Source: Naganishia liquefaciens
Lineage: Eukaryota > Basidiomycota > Tremellomycetes > Filobasidiales > Filobasidiaceae
Length of the DNA: 64,000 nucleotides
NCBI GenBank assembly: GCA_013423385.1
Contig: BLZA01000013.1
Coordinates: forward strand, 718,528-782,527
Direction of reading: 5' to 3'
How positions within the stretch are numbered: the stretch's first letter is position 1; each line of letters opens with the position of its first letter. Below the pieces are notes generated by a model. The model was not told the DNA's origin. It saw only the letters and a list, made by a program, of their open reading frames with translations, and made no database searches. The position numbers and the translations under genes are program-made. Positions 1-11,733 of this stretch are shown piece by piece.

Positions 1-1880
1 ATCACCAAGGGGCTGGTTTCGGAAGCGGAATGCAGAGAGCTATGGGAAATCTTTTTCTCCGGATGCCATCTGTTTATCCCGTTATTCGATCGCTCGTACG
101 ACGTCTTTGAATCGTTTGTGGTGCGGACGCCGTTCAGCTTTGACGGCATGATGGCTGTTGGCGCAAAAATTCGCGCGGGAAACGGCCCTCTGGATCAGAC
201 GTATCATCGCGCGTTGGAGGAGGCACAGGGAATCGCGCGTTCGACATTGTTTGGACCGGTCGTACGGAAAGAGGCCGTGATGGCAGTATTGATCCTCGCG
301 GCGTGGTCGCAAAACGGCTGGCTTCCAAGCGGACACGCGTTGCGAATGGGTCTGGACATGCATTTGCACAAGGCGTTGGAAAAGTTGAATGACAATAAGT
401 CATTGGCGGGACAGACGAGATCACAGTCCGAGGAGCGAGATCTGGGTGAGTCTTTCGAGCTCTACGACCGGGCTTTCCTGATTCAAGACCAGTCGTCTCG
501 GCGAGGATATGGCTCAACTGTTATCTTAACGACCATATGTAAGTCATTTCAGCAGGCGTTGTTCATCAACGTTGACGCCGATTCCTCATCAGGTTGAGTT
601 TGGGTACCGGGCGACCATTGATGCTCAAAGACGACGAGTCTGTTCGAGGAGCCAGAGTATTGCTGTGCGTGGAATTTTCCGACTTGCGGAAAAAGACCTC
701 ATAACTCCGTTGACAGAAATCACCCCATGGAATCGGAAACGGATGTGAGACTCATTGCATGTGTTGAACTCATGGATCACAAAGGTGGGCGACTTTTATC
801 GGCAGACATGCCTTCTTGTGTTGATCTTTCGTAGTGCGCGTGTGGGAGACCCTGCATCCTATGCGAGGCCGCATAGATTCTGCCGCCATCGACTTTGTCC
901 GACGTGTCAACAAGGATCTCCTGCTGTGGCATGAAGATTGGAAGGGCATTCACGTTGAGAAACTTGGCCAGACGCATGTTCTGCTGGAGATGCTGGATGC
1001 GGAGCTATATTACGCTCAGCTTTGGTGCGCTTGTGTCGCTCTTCGAGGCTGTCATTGGGAAAAGCTATCGCTGGATCAAAGAGAGTTGGCTTTCCAGGCA
1101 AAGGATGCGGCTTTAAAATGTTTGGGGACGTACAAGTCTCCGACTCTTAGGTAAGTGCTTCGCGGCCAACGTGTGCAGTCGACTGACGATATTCGTTCCA
1201 GAGCTTACATCAAGTATGCCGTTCACGAGACCATGGTGCAGTGCAGTTTTGCCGCCGTGTTTCTGCTCAAAATCGCAATACTGTTCCCGACGGAATTGCC
1301 CGCGAATGTTATATCCCTTCAAGTAGCCGAACTAGCTCACCTCTTGTCGGAATGCTCGGCCGAGAGGTACGCCCTCACGTTGCGTCTCATGCTACGAAGC
1401 TTCCGTAGGAAAATGGGAGAAAATACGATGGCCCCGGGTACCCCTCGTAATGGAGTCGCCAACCCGACGCCCTTTGTCGGTAACGGGCTCTCGGCAATGA
1501 CACCGCTCAATCAGGCTGGAATGCAGAGTCTGCTGTCGAATGGAGTGGGCGACGGTACCGCAGACAATAACATCATGAACGCAGCAGAGTTGAGCGCATG
1601 GATGGATGACCTGGGGCCCTTCAATTGGCCAGAAGACGGATTCAGCCCTTCGAATCTGCCGCCCTGGATTATGGATTCAGTGAGTCTTTCGGCGGTCCGC
1701 CCAAAACCGTCGTCGCTCAAAACTTCTACCTCTTTATAGAACGTGACAGATCTAGGTCTTCCATTCGAAGGATCCGATTCAATCTTTCTTCCGCCCGAGC
1801 TGGCAGACCTGTTCTTGGCGACGGGCCCCACGAATTGGCAATTAGGTGACAGTGCAGAACAAGGTGCAGAGGCTTGGTGA
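1..1880 (+). CDS. Fungal-specific Zn2Cys6-type transcription factor, 3' part (5' end outside window)
   Basis: The frame is open from base 1 and carries the fungal_trans (transcription factor middle homology) region: cysteine near LFDRSYD, then RTLFGP-like RSTLFGPVVRKEA, AAWSQNGWLPSGHALRMGLD, and after splicing VVSARIWLNCYL and LSLGTGRPLMLKDDESVRGARVLL. These are hallmarks of nuclear regulators with an N-terminal Zn2Cys6 DNA-binding domain, which would lie left of the window. I place introns near 446-498, 533-593, about 660-719, 780-835, 1151-1200 and 1680-1738; each joins in frame. A low-complexity Ser/Gly/Asn tail follows, with LGLPFEGSD near the C-terminus. The stop is TGA at 1878-1880. Target genes are unknown. 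It lies upstream of, and on the same strand as, an MFS exporter; regulation of that exporter is possible but not shown. Sure of the family, not of the exact exon borders. Confidence 0.82.
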
Positions 1881-2720
1881 AAGACTTTGGAATAGAAGGT
1901 TGTAAAAAACGCATTTATAGCATGCACTCAGACTTCAGTCGAAGACAGCAATGTCCAGCTAGCACGAATAGATGAACCGAAACGTCAAGGTTCCGCCAAC
2001 AACATCACAGCGATCAGCTGTGCATGCTCTTTACATCATGACGATGTTCCTGAAGTCGGGAATGTAATGCGATTATCGTCGCGCGACGTCAGGCAGCAGC
2101 ATACATGGTCTATGAACCTGAATTGGTTTGGATGAGGCGACAGGCTCGGCATCGGAGACCGTGGGAGGAGTGCTTGCAGCGATCCAATCTCCAGCCCGTC
2201 AATATTTGCAAGAGACGATTCAGCAGATTGTAGTCGTCAATGGCGAGTTTCGACATCGGACTTTCTACCCTCTGAAGAATTCTCCGCTCCGAGATATCGA
2301 GGCTTGCTGCAGACTCGAGACATGTACTATCGTCGTTGAAATCTTCGACATATCGACGACCCGCTCGAGTTGCTTCCCTACTTTCCTGGCTCAACGTTGG
2401 TGGTGGAGGTTTCGTATCGGTCCGAGCATTCGGAACGCGGAGAAACCATACTTTCGCCGATGGATTCATGAAGAGGATTGTGGTGGAGGGGGAAATTGAA
2501 CTGTCTCACCGACCGTCAGTAGAGGTCCCATATGCGTTTGTATTCGAAGATGATTCGCGGCTAAGTCCCAGTATCCGTACAAGAAGCAATACGGGAATGC
2601 AGCTGTATACATATGGGTTAATATATAGATATATTGTATACATATACATCCATCATTGAATATCCTGGCCGTAAAGCAAGACAAGACCTTTATCGTTTCT
2701 AGACACGAAATATCACCAGC
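1881..2720. other. Intergenic, no supported gene
   Basis: Holds the 3' flank of the transcription factor and the promoter of the exporter. Open frames on both strands near 2110-2500 overlap each other and show no recognisable protein. A strongly A/T-rich patch of TATA-like character lies at about 2605-2650, roughly 80-110 bases upstream of the exporter start. Confidence 0.5.
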
Positions 2721-5047
2721 ATGCTCACCGACAAAGACAAACCCACCAGCGACCCGCTTGGCGAGACCTCGTCATGCAAGTCTTCCGTGAACGATAATTC
2801 TAATCTTCCGCCAAATTCAGTCCACCCGTCTGCAGAAGCATTTCCACCGGCTTTGGAGGTCCTGCAACTGGAAGAAGCGCCAGAAAACGCAGCAAGTATC
2901 GGGGTCAGCAAGACGACGGGAAATCTCAAAACTACCAAGGGAGTGCTCATCGCGATCGTTACCTGTACAGCGCAGTTTGTCGATATCTGCTTGTCAGTTC
3001 AAAGGTCTTAAAGCCGGATTGAGCGCTAACACTGGGCTTTTGTTCCCAGCATGAGCTCCGTAAATATTGCCCTGCCGACAATGGCAAAAGAGCTCAACAT
3101 CGCCTCTGGCAATCTCCCATGGATCGTCTCTGCTGTGAGCCACGGCTAGCTGTGCTGTTCAGCGATCCACGCTGACGCATTTTCCCTCAGTATACCCTCG
3201 CCTTTGGCGGTCATCTCCTTTTGGCGGGAGTGCTGGCAGATCGATTTGGCAAGAGACCAGTATTCTGCGGTGGCATGCTATGGTTGACCATCTGGTCACT
3301 CGCCGTCTCGTTCGCAAAGAGCGAGGTCTCGTTGATAATCTTCCGGGCCTTTCAGGGTCTAGGCGCTGCCGCAACAGGTGAGGATCTGCCGAAAACACAT
3401 AATCAAAGCCATCGCTGACATCTCCACTCTGCAGTCCCTTCTTCAATCGGCCTGATCTGCACGTACTTTTCGGGCAGAGACCAGAATCTTGTGATGGTCG
3501 CCTTTGGAGGTACAGGAAGCTTTGCCTTTACGTTCGGAGTCGTCTTTGGCGGAGTCTTGTCTGGTAAGTCACAACGGCCTATGCGTTTCCGCACAATTCA
3601 CATCCCTCATGACAGGAAGCATCGGCTGGGTACGCGAACCTTGCAGAGACAGGTCTGGAAAGACTAACGACACATTCTTGACCTTGTTCTAGCGATACAT
3701 TTTCCGCATTCTGGCGTCTCTTACCGCCATTCTCGCCTTCTCTGGCTGGTTCATCTTCCCTGGGGAACGACAGACCTTGGCGAGCGAGCGCAAACCATCA
3801 TTGGATTTCGCTGGCGCGGGACTTGGAACCGTGTAAGGTGGAGATTGACGTTCCGCGGGATATCAGCTGACCTCCTGATTGATGGCCTAGATCCATGATT
3901 CTCCTCGTCTTTGCCTTTTCTAGCTCGGAGATGCATGGATGGAACAAGGTAATGATACAGACAAACCGACGGCTACGATCTATCCTGACGCCGCCGTCTC
4001 GCAGGCTATCGTTATCGCGCCCCTGGTCTTATCGGTTGTTACCCTGGGCGCATTCTTATTCGCGGAACGCAAAGTCAAGAACCCAATTATGCCGCTGCAA
4101 TTATGGAAAACACCTGGATTTGCGGGGACTTGGTTTACGGCACTGATTTTCCAAGCATGGTGAGCAACCTTTCTCGTTTGTTCATCGAAATATACGGCTA
4201 ACACTCATTATCAACTCAGGTGGGGTGCGTACACGACCGTCTGCCAACGTCTGGAATAGGTAATCTGACTGGGATTCACCGCTTCCCTTCATCTTAGGCG
4301 CTTGTCTATACTACTTGATTTTGATCGCCCAAGAGGTCTTGCTATACTCCCCGTTATCCACCGCGGTGAGATGCGTACCTTTGGGCATCGCATGTAAGCA
4401 GCAGAGTCCTCATAGGAAATACAGAGCTGACCATAGTGGTCATAATTCAGCTATTATCACGACATTCTTCGTTAGCTCCTTTGTGGAAAGATTCTCGGTC
4501 AAAATGTTGCTTTGCGCCTCTCTGCTCGTCGGCGTTGTCTCAAACGTTCCGACTGCACTGGTGAGGCCTGAAACAAATTACTGGGCTGTAAGTTACAGAA
4601 TTTCCGAAGGAGATGTACGATAAAGCCTACTGATATTCGTCTGGGCAGTCGATCTTCATTACCTGCGTCCTCGGTGGCGCATGCACTTCTGTCACTTATA
4701 ACGTCCTAGCCATAGCCCTTGTGGCATCCGTGCCTCCGAGCGCGAAGAGCTTGGCAGGTGAGTAATAGCTCGACACCAGTGCGAGAACCCGATCTCACGC
4801 TTGGAGATCAGGTGGACTTGTGAATACAGCATTCCAAATCGGAGTCGCCATCGGTTTGGCGGTGTGCAGCATTGTACAAAACTCACGGTCGCACGGCCAC
4901 CCGGACGAGACGGATCCGCTCGCCCGCGCAAGGAGTCTGACAGCGGGCTTGTGGATGGCCACGGGTTTTGCGGGATTGAGCTTCCTCTTAGCTTTGGCTT
5001 TCATCAAGCGCTCGATATCTGTTGCGGCAGGTCCGGTTACACGCTAG
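2721..5047 (+). CDS. MFS exporter, DHA2 (14-helix drug:H+ antiporter) type
   Basis: A plasma-membrane proton-coupled efflux carrier by family. After a soluble 75-residue N-terminus, helix 1 (GVLIAIVTCTAQFVDIC) is followed, after an intron, by SSVNIALPTMAKEL and the MFS signature GVLADRFGKRPVF; then FRAFQGLGAAAT, the antiporter motif C-like GTGSFAFTFGVVFGGVL, and later helices up to FAGLSFLLALAFIK. The ATR1/aminotriazole-resistance-like group has this order. About ten short introns interrupt it, for example 2994-3050, and the stop is TAG at 5045-5047. The ATG at 2721 is the first in frame. A second DHA2-type gene lies at 45143-47341, and a decayed copy of this gene's last exon and 3' flank lies at 7309-7590. 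Substrate is unknown. Confidence 0.85.
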
Positions 5048-5369
5048 AATCAGCTACAAATATTGTATGTTAAGAAGGCGTGTGTTGTACCAGTATTATG
5101 CCGCATAGCGAGAAGGCTTCACAACGAAATGCAATCGTGGAAGAGTTGGTCAGGCTGCTCTGGGGGTGATTAGTGCATGTGACGATGATGGGTGGTCGAC
5201 CAGTCTGATGACTGCGATGGACGTGCACCCGCGAGCCCAAGTAGGCCGGAAGCAGTTGGCTACTTGGCTGTCTCGATCAACTTGAGACCCTGATTCATAT
5301 AGAGATGAGCGGCCCAAACTCACAACTTCGGTTACTGGTTGAAGGTTATCGTCCGTGATTCGTTACCTC
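5048..5369. other. Intergenic between exporter and SET-domain gene
   Basis: Contains the 3' flank of the exporter and the promoter of the methyltransferase. The part up to about 5140 is the source sequence of the decayed copy at 7309-7590. Nothing else was recognised. Confidence 0.5.
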
Positions 5370-7154
5370 ATGTCCTCACGACCCGCGGAATATGACGACT
5401 CGCACAGAGGCGGGAATAGGGATCGCGACGCGGAGGCAGGTACAAGCTATCAAGAGCTCGCGCGGTCGCCTCAAGATGGCAAAAGGGGTCAGTCGCCGTT
5501 TCCCTCAAAGCTCGCGTTGCTCGACTGAGCGTCCGCTTCCTCAGTGCATCGCGGCAAAGATGGCGATGGGATCCGACAGCGATTCACGCATTGGTTCCGC
5601 CAGCACAGTGGATTCTGGCATGAAAGCCTTCAACCGCAAAGAGGCGAGTCCCCAGATACCTCTTGACTCTGCTTATCTGACACCTTAACTTAGATGATAC
5701 ATATGGCTCCTACTTTGCCACAGGTTCAGCCCTTCCCGCGAATACGCAAGTTATTGCATGTCCCGCTGCGCTAGTAATCACGAGGGGGACGGCACGGGAT
5801 GCACTTCGTGCGTTTGGGGTGGATGAGAGTGCGTCGCAGGAGCTGAATGAGCGGCAGCTCGTTGCGGGTTATGTCGCGATGCATCGTGCCGTGGGGTTGG
5901 AGAAGATCAGGGAGGACTCAGGGTGAGCACCGGAATACTCGCTTCTTGAAGTAGACCCTGATCGATTCGAAAGAATCGCCCGGCACTTGAAGCACGAGCC
6001 ATACATCTCTACGCTTCCCACAAGCGACGAGATCCTCACACCGCTTCAATGGAACGATACCGAACTATCTATCCTGGACGGCCTAAACCTTGGCCACGCT
6101 GTCCGTACGCGTCGAGAATTATGGAGACGGGAATGGAAGGAGACGGTTAGCTTGCTGGGCGACGCCAGCGGCGTAGAATTGGATTGGTGAGTCGTCCGCG
6201 ATGCTGCATCTACGCATGCTGATGTCTCGCAGGGACGCATACCTTCTTGCCAACACGTACATCTCCTCACGAGCATTTCCATCGACACTGCTCGACCCTT
6301 CATCATCACGGATCAACCCCTCCCACCAGCTGCCTAATGGGGATGCACCGCCCACAGACGTTCCAGCGCACGAGGTAACGCCGGCGTCATACCCCGTGCT
6401 TATTCCTGGACTGGATACGTTGAATCATCGCAGGAATCAGGCCGTGACCTGGGTGTCGGTTGCTCCCTCGGAATCAGGCGACAGTACAGAGCGCACCGTC
6501 GGGCTAGTCCTGCGGACTGACGTTCCGGCAAATGAACAGGTTTTCAACAACTATGGGCCAAAAGGTACGCTCCTCGATCGTTCATGCGTGCTCCGAACTT
6601 GATCCGTGCTCGAACAGGAAATGAGGAATTGATTCTCGGCTACGGTTTTTCCATTGTTGACAACCCCGACGACACGCTCGCCCTGAAACTCGGCATCCCG
6701 ACCGCGACGTTAACCCCAGACGTAAAAGACGCATTATCACGTTTCGATCCGAAGGCCTCCCCACTCGATAGAACATGGTACATCCCTCGTTCCGGTATAC
6801 TGCCCAACGACTTATACGAGATCGTTCGGATCGTCCTCTCCGCGCACGGCCCAACGAATGTAGACGAAGACCCGGACCTTGAGATGGACGTTGCGGGGTT
6901 GTTACTCGAAATGGTACAGACGAAACTCGAGCGGTTGAATCAGATCCTCGAGCGGAATGAGGGGATCATCGAGAGTGGAGGTGTGCGGGAGGCGGTCTGG
7001 AATATGGTGCAGGATTACGTGGCAGGTGAGCTCGCAAACTTATCTGTCGTGGTAAAGTACTAATGCCCAATCAGGTCAATTGGATATCTTGACTGCGTGT
7101 AACGAGAAACTCGAGCGGCGAATGGATGACTTGGAGGAGGCGATGGGGGGTTAG
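5370..7154 (+). CDS. SET-domain protein lysine methyltransferase (LSMT/RKM class)
   Basis: Family role: S-adenosylmethionine-dependent lysine methylation of non-histone targets such as ribosomal proteins. The N-terminal part reads FTHWFRQHSGFWHESLQ, then DDTYGSYFATGSALPANTQV (start of the SET fold), an inserted helical region (EPYISTLP, LQWNDTELS), YPVLIPGLDTLNHRRN (equivalent of the core D-x-x-N-H), FNNYGPKGNEELILGYGF (the NYG substrate/SAM motif), and a C-terminal Rubis-subs-bind-like helical domain. I start at ATG 5370 because removing an intron from GTCAGT near 5491 to the AG before 5546 keeps this frame. The second intron (5644-5693) appears to use a GC donor. Later introns lie near 5925-5977, 6189-6233, 6566-6617 and 7027-7074, all GT-AG. 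The exact substrate cannot be read from the sequence. Confidence 0.85.
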
Positions 7155-7745
7155 TCCGCATCGTGCTGACCGTATCATCTTGCATGAAAAGTGTGGTCAT
7201 GAAGCTTGTCGCAGTACAATGTCAGCATTACGCTCGGGCGCCCTCTCACGAGGCAGGAAAGACGAATTCTTCTGCCCTACATCGACCTTGAGAGAAAGCC
7301 CCTCGCAATCGGCATTCCAATTCGGAGTCTCCATCGGTTGGCGGTGTGCCGCATTGTATAGATTTCATGCACGCCGATCGCACCTTGACGGTGTAGATCC
7401 GCATGCCTGTGTGAGGAGTTTCACAGCGAGCTTGCAGTTGGCTTTGTGTATCCGGGATTTCTTAGCTCCAGCGCTCGTTACGCAACATCAGGTCCGATCG
7501 AACGCTGGCAATTTGAGTACAGTTGAATGATGCAGCATGCATAGTATTATTCGGCCGCATTGCGAATAAACTCTACAACAAATTAATAGCAAAAAGATGT
7601 AAATAGAACGCTTTTGACTAGCTGTGTCTCAGAACAGGCCTCTTAACGAAATCGAAGGTATTGGTAGGCGACGATGACCACATATATGTAAAGGAAAGGG
7701 GGAAGGCTAGCATCAATCGTCGTCGGCGTCCATCTAATATGCAAT
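7155..7745. other. Intergenic, contains exporter relic
   Basis: Between the SET-domain gene and the convergent AT-hook gene. Its right part, 7309-7590, is a decayed duplicate of the exporter's 3' end. The left 150 bases show no feature I can name. Confidence 0.5.
7309..7590 (+). pseudogene. Decayed duplicate of MFS exporter 3' end
   Basis: The stretch from about 7309 matches 4829 onward in the exporter: GCATTCCAA, TCGGAGT and TTGGCGGTGTG blocks recur in the same order and spacing. Translated, SAFQFGVSIG faces TAFQIGVAIG of the gene, and later RSHLDGVDPHACVRSFTAS faces RSHGHPDETDPLARARSLTA. A one-base loss at the position of GGTTTGGCG breaks the frame. Similarity continues past the stop codon into the 3' flank (AGTATTAT, CCGCAT, ACAACAAA), so a DNA segment and not a processed transcript was copied. 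No start, no intact frame, no upstream exons were seen. Confidence 0.75.
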
Positions 7746-9528
7746 TTAGCACTCGCCCTTCCTCGAGACCCTCGGAAAACCCACCTGCTGCTGAATTTCC
7801 GCCCAATGCTGACGGAACACAATCTTGCCCGCCTGGTTCTTGGTCAAACCATCCTTCAAAAGGTCCCGGAAAACGAGAATCGACTGAATATGGGTGTCCC
7901 GCTCAGCATTCTTATCCTTGATCTTCATCTGTTCCTTTTCCAGCTCAAGCTTTTGCCGAATCTGCAGCTTCTCCAGCTCCCATTTCTCCTTTTCACGAAG
8001 CACCTTGAGCGATTCGGCGTCATCCATGCCCAAGAGGGGGAACTTGGCCAGACCGGTTCCGCTGGTGCCGCCGGCCTGACGACGCTGTGACTCTTGATTG
8101 AGAAGCTGATTGGCCCATGAAGTAACGGCGAGAACCTCGGACTGTGACGGTTCCGTCATTGACACGCCTGTGAGCGCCGGATCAAGTGCATCGTCAATTG
8201 CGTCAAAGTCGTTCGAGGTACTGGCATCGTAGGCACTCAGCACGCCGTTCAGCTGGTGAGGGAAACGAGCGGGCAATTTGGAAACGTCGGGTTTAGGTTG
8301 TCGAGGCGGTCGCGAGATGGGCATGGGTACTTCAACATTGGCAACAATGTCTTTCAGCTTGGCATAAAATGGCCACGAGTGTTCGATGAAGGCTGCGCCG
8401 AAATCAGTTTGGCTATCTGTGACAATGAGATGGCAGCATACCTTGTCCCGGCGTAAGGCCCCTGTTGACGAGGTAGGATACCTTGGTTGCGTTGTAAGGT
8501 GTCAAAGGCTCATTCATTTTTTCCTTTTCAAATTTCTTTGCCTCTTCGCATCCACGCTGAATGAACGTGATCTAGGAATAACCAGTCAGCTTGGTGAAAC
8601 ATGGTGACAGCCTGCTCGACGCACCTGCTGCTTGATCGAAACGCTATCCCGATCCAGCATCCCATGCGACTTCAACTCATTCCGCAATTCCACCGCCACC
8701 TCATTCCGCTTCTCCATCGGCCATTCCAACCAATCCGCGAAATTGGTCCCCGTGGCGAGCCAATTGACGACAATATCTCGCGCTGTCATTGCGTCGGGCT
8801 TGGAGCTATCGTAGTTGCCATAGTCCATCTGGTAGTGCAGGTATGGTCGACGTTCTTCCTTTCTGGCGACGCCTGCGCCAAGGTCTGCGCCATCTTCGTC
8901 GTTCCTGGATCGCTTGCGACGAAGGTATTCCGCAGCGCGGCGGGATTCATCGTCAAAGTATTTTCGAGGTCTGCCGCGCTTCTTGGCTTGACCGTCTTCC
9001 ATCGAGTGCAGGGTAGGGAAGGGCGAAACCTGGTGGGTTTGTTGCTGAGACAGCTGCTGCTGCTGCTGTGTCTGCTGTTGTGACTGCTGCTCGGGCTTTT
9101 GCTGAGGTTGCTGCTGGACATTGTGCGTCGAAATGTTTACAACCGGATTAGGCGCCAACGAAGGGGATACACTCGATTGGAAGCCCGGTGAACGCGATAC
9201 GGAAAGCGGCGGTGGTACGGGCAGATGTGTATGCTGTGGATCCGACTGACGCGGAGCCAGCTCGCTCGACGTCTGCCATGTTGCAGAATTTCCAAGAATC
9301 GGCGCTGGAGGTGCTTGGGCAGACTGAGGCTGCGCGGAGGAAGCAACAGAGGACAAGGTTTGACTGGCGGGATGTCCTTGGGGTGTCTATTCGCGACGAC
9401 AACATGGCCTGTGATCAGTACGAGTCTCCATCAACGGACACATGGCGACAACACACCTCGAGGAAGGAAAAGTCTGATTCGTTGACGGCGGTGGACGCGA
9501 GATGCTGCAGTGCGTTCTGCAGCGCCAT
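7746..9528 (-). CDS. AT-hook protein with poly-Gln tract, conserved but unassigned
   Basis: I read four exons: start ATG at 9526-9528 (MALQNALQHLAS), a long exon from about 9387 to 8627, a third from about 8574 to 8446, and a last one ending in TAA at 7746-7748. All splice in frame (for example KQQ to ITFIQRG and LTPGQ to AFIEHSW). The product has a Gln-rich tract, then an AT-hook KKRGRPRKYF, which binds the minor groove of A/T-rich DNA, so a chromatin or transcription role in the nucleus is likely. The second half contains NEPLTPYNATKVSYLVNRGL and a highly charged coiled-coil region (EKWELEKLQIRQKLELEKEQ) near the C-terminus. I do not recognise a catalytic domain. A plain start at the methionine of the large exon is possible but would drop a well-fitting first exon. 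Confidence 0.7.
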
Positions 9529-11733
9529 GATGTCGATAAGAGCGAGCGAGGGTCTGTTGTTTACGATATCAGGACAAGTGGACCCGACGACGATCAACCA
9601 GTAGAAGTGATGATTTTGGCTCGTATCTCGCAAAGTCACGACGTTTGGCCCCTTTTTGTCGGCGATTTCCCTATATGGTGGCGCGCAAAGGGGTGCGCCC
9701 GGAAGAAGATGAAGCGATTTGTTGATTTTACAGCATGACGGCATTTAGGCCCGCGCGGCGACGGGCCACCCAGGATGTCTGGCATGACTGATGCGACCAT
9801 GTCATCAATGTCCGTGGAGCCTCTGGCATCCAGGTAGTGTCTCCAAGAGGTCTCAATGCATGGATCCGTACAGGTAACAACACAGCTGTTCTGGAGGTCT
9901 CCTTATCTTGCAAGCCTTGGCGAATATCGGGCGCGGGAGGCGAGGGTTTCGCAGATTGTGGAACGTCATTCTGACCCATTCTGGAGGAACTGGACAACCC
10001 GCTAGCACCCGACGACACTGCTATGTTGTTGCATTCCGGTGGAATCCTGGAGGGCGAAAAGAAAGGCAGCAGAAGGCAGTGGTATCAAGCAGCGAGCTCG
10101 AATTTGCTTGTGGCTGTGCGTTTTCTCCTCAACATGAGTTTCCCTTGTGCAGGCATCATCAGGCATCTATCCATTTCGAAGAATTCCGCGGCCCCGTAGA
10201 TGCCTTCAGTGGCTCTATGTACGAAACCAAGAGCTTTGATCGCCTCCTTCTCAAGATCTCCGGTCGTCTCTCATGGACTTATCATTTACTGGCTTCGAGT
10301 TTCTCGGGCAAATTTTGAAAACAAGCATGGGCTTACTTAGCATGGGCCCATATCTATCATCATCGAAATGCCAGACTCTCAGAGCTGATGTGATCCCGAA
10401 GGGTCTGTGTTTGAAGGCAAATCATCTGTTTTATCGAGAGAATGAGAAAGGTCGCTGCGTGATACCAGCGCCGGTTTGAATCTATCGAGAGCGAAGACGA
10501 GAAGAAGTTCAAGGGCTAGAACTTGTTGAAGGATGCCGAGTATTTTGGACTTCGATATCTCAGGCTGCTTGTCAGATGTATCCGCGCTTGCCACAAAGTG
10601 TCACTTCTTACTGACAATATTAGCTACAAGATCTGGGTTCTTACTAATAGGACGACGTCGTCCGCTTCTCAGACGGCGACCTCTCTTATCGTGCTTCATT
10701 TCTAGTGCTGCTCCAATGAGAGCATGTCCGTAACATTAAAGTTAATTTGCCGCTGAGACGTCCCATACAACCGCGCCAAAGCCAAGGTACTCAAAAGATA
10801 ATGATGCCGCGCAATGCACCGGAGCGCGACTCAACAGAATACCATTCCGTTTTCAAATGTCTCGACAAGGAAAAAACCCAGTGATGTATGCCTGCCATGC
10901 TCGAATATTTCCTCGGGCTCTAGCTAGGACGATATCAAAACTCGCTGCTATTCATCGTAATACCATATCACCATTGCATCGCACGAGTATGAAAGTGTCA
11001 GGCAGTGTCTGCATTTGCGCTCGAGAATGGCCAGCTCTCGCCTGCTGGATGCTCCTATTTCGGGCCTGACCGTCCGCGTGTGAGCGAGATGATGCGTCGA
11101 TCAAATACTCGTTTCCCTCCGCAGTACCGCTATACCCGGCATTTTACAGTTATAGTTCACCATCAGGAAGCTCAAACTGGCTGCAGAATCTAAAAATCAG
11201 GTCGCCTTCAGCTGCTCCTCCTGAAGGATTACGGAGCATTCCCGGCAGTACCGACTGCGCCGAGACCGGGAAATCGTGGACGAGTGCAATCGGCATACAG
11301 GATCTGCAGATAACCCAGGTCACATACACGAAGCGAGCGAGTTGCGTTGTCATTCCTGACGTGTAGGCTCATCGAGACAGAGTAGCAGTGAAAAGTCTCC
11401 GTACTGGAAGCGGATGCCGATACGGATGCCGATACCGTATTCTAGAGGATCTTGCGGAAATTCTTCGGTCGTGTGACTGGCCGATGCGTGATCTGTGAGT
11501 TTGTCTGTGATAGCGATCACTCCGGAGCGTATGGACATTGTCTAGTTTTCACTACACAAGTGCTCCTTTGCGTCGCGTCAACCCGCCTCCAGACCGCCTT
11601 TTGTCAATGTTTCTTCAGGAATACGCGGTTGATATTTCGCTCTGCCCCTTTGTAGTTGATCCCTCACCTGAGCTCGCTGCCGAATCTGGCGTCAATCCTT
11701 CCTTCAACAGAAATCCGGAGAAAGCATTCGAAC
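9529..11733. other. 2.2 kb without a convincing gene
   Basis: Several open frames of 60-136 codons occur on both strands, none with recognisable motifs or matching splice signals. It probably contains the divergent promoters of the AT-hook gene and of the MAPKKK gene and perhaps a long 5' leader of the latter. A short direct repeat with the core CGGATGCCGATA lies at about 11410-11433. Confidence 0.4.

Noticed and set aside
2110-2499. Overlapping frames on both strands upstream of the first exporter
   Set aside because: Mirror-image frames over the same bases without recognisable content.
9728-11655. Several 60-136 codon frames between the AT-hook gene and BCK1
   Set aside because: No motifs, no consistent splice joins, no continuity between frames; left as intergenic.
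11656-11733. Longer N-terminus for the Bck1-type kinase from a non-ATG codon
   Set aside because: Begins with TTG; the ATG at 11734 in the same frame is the natural start.
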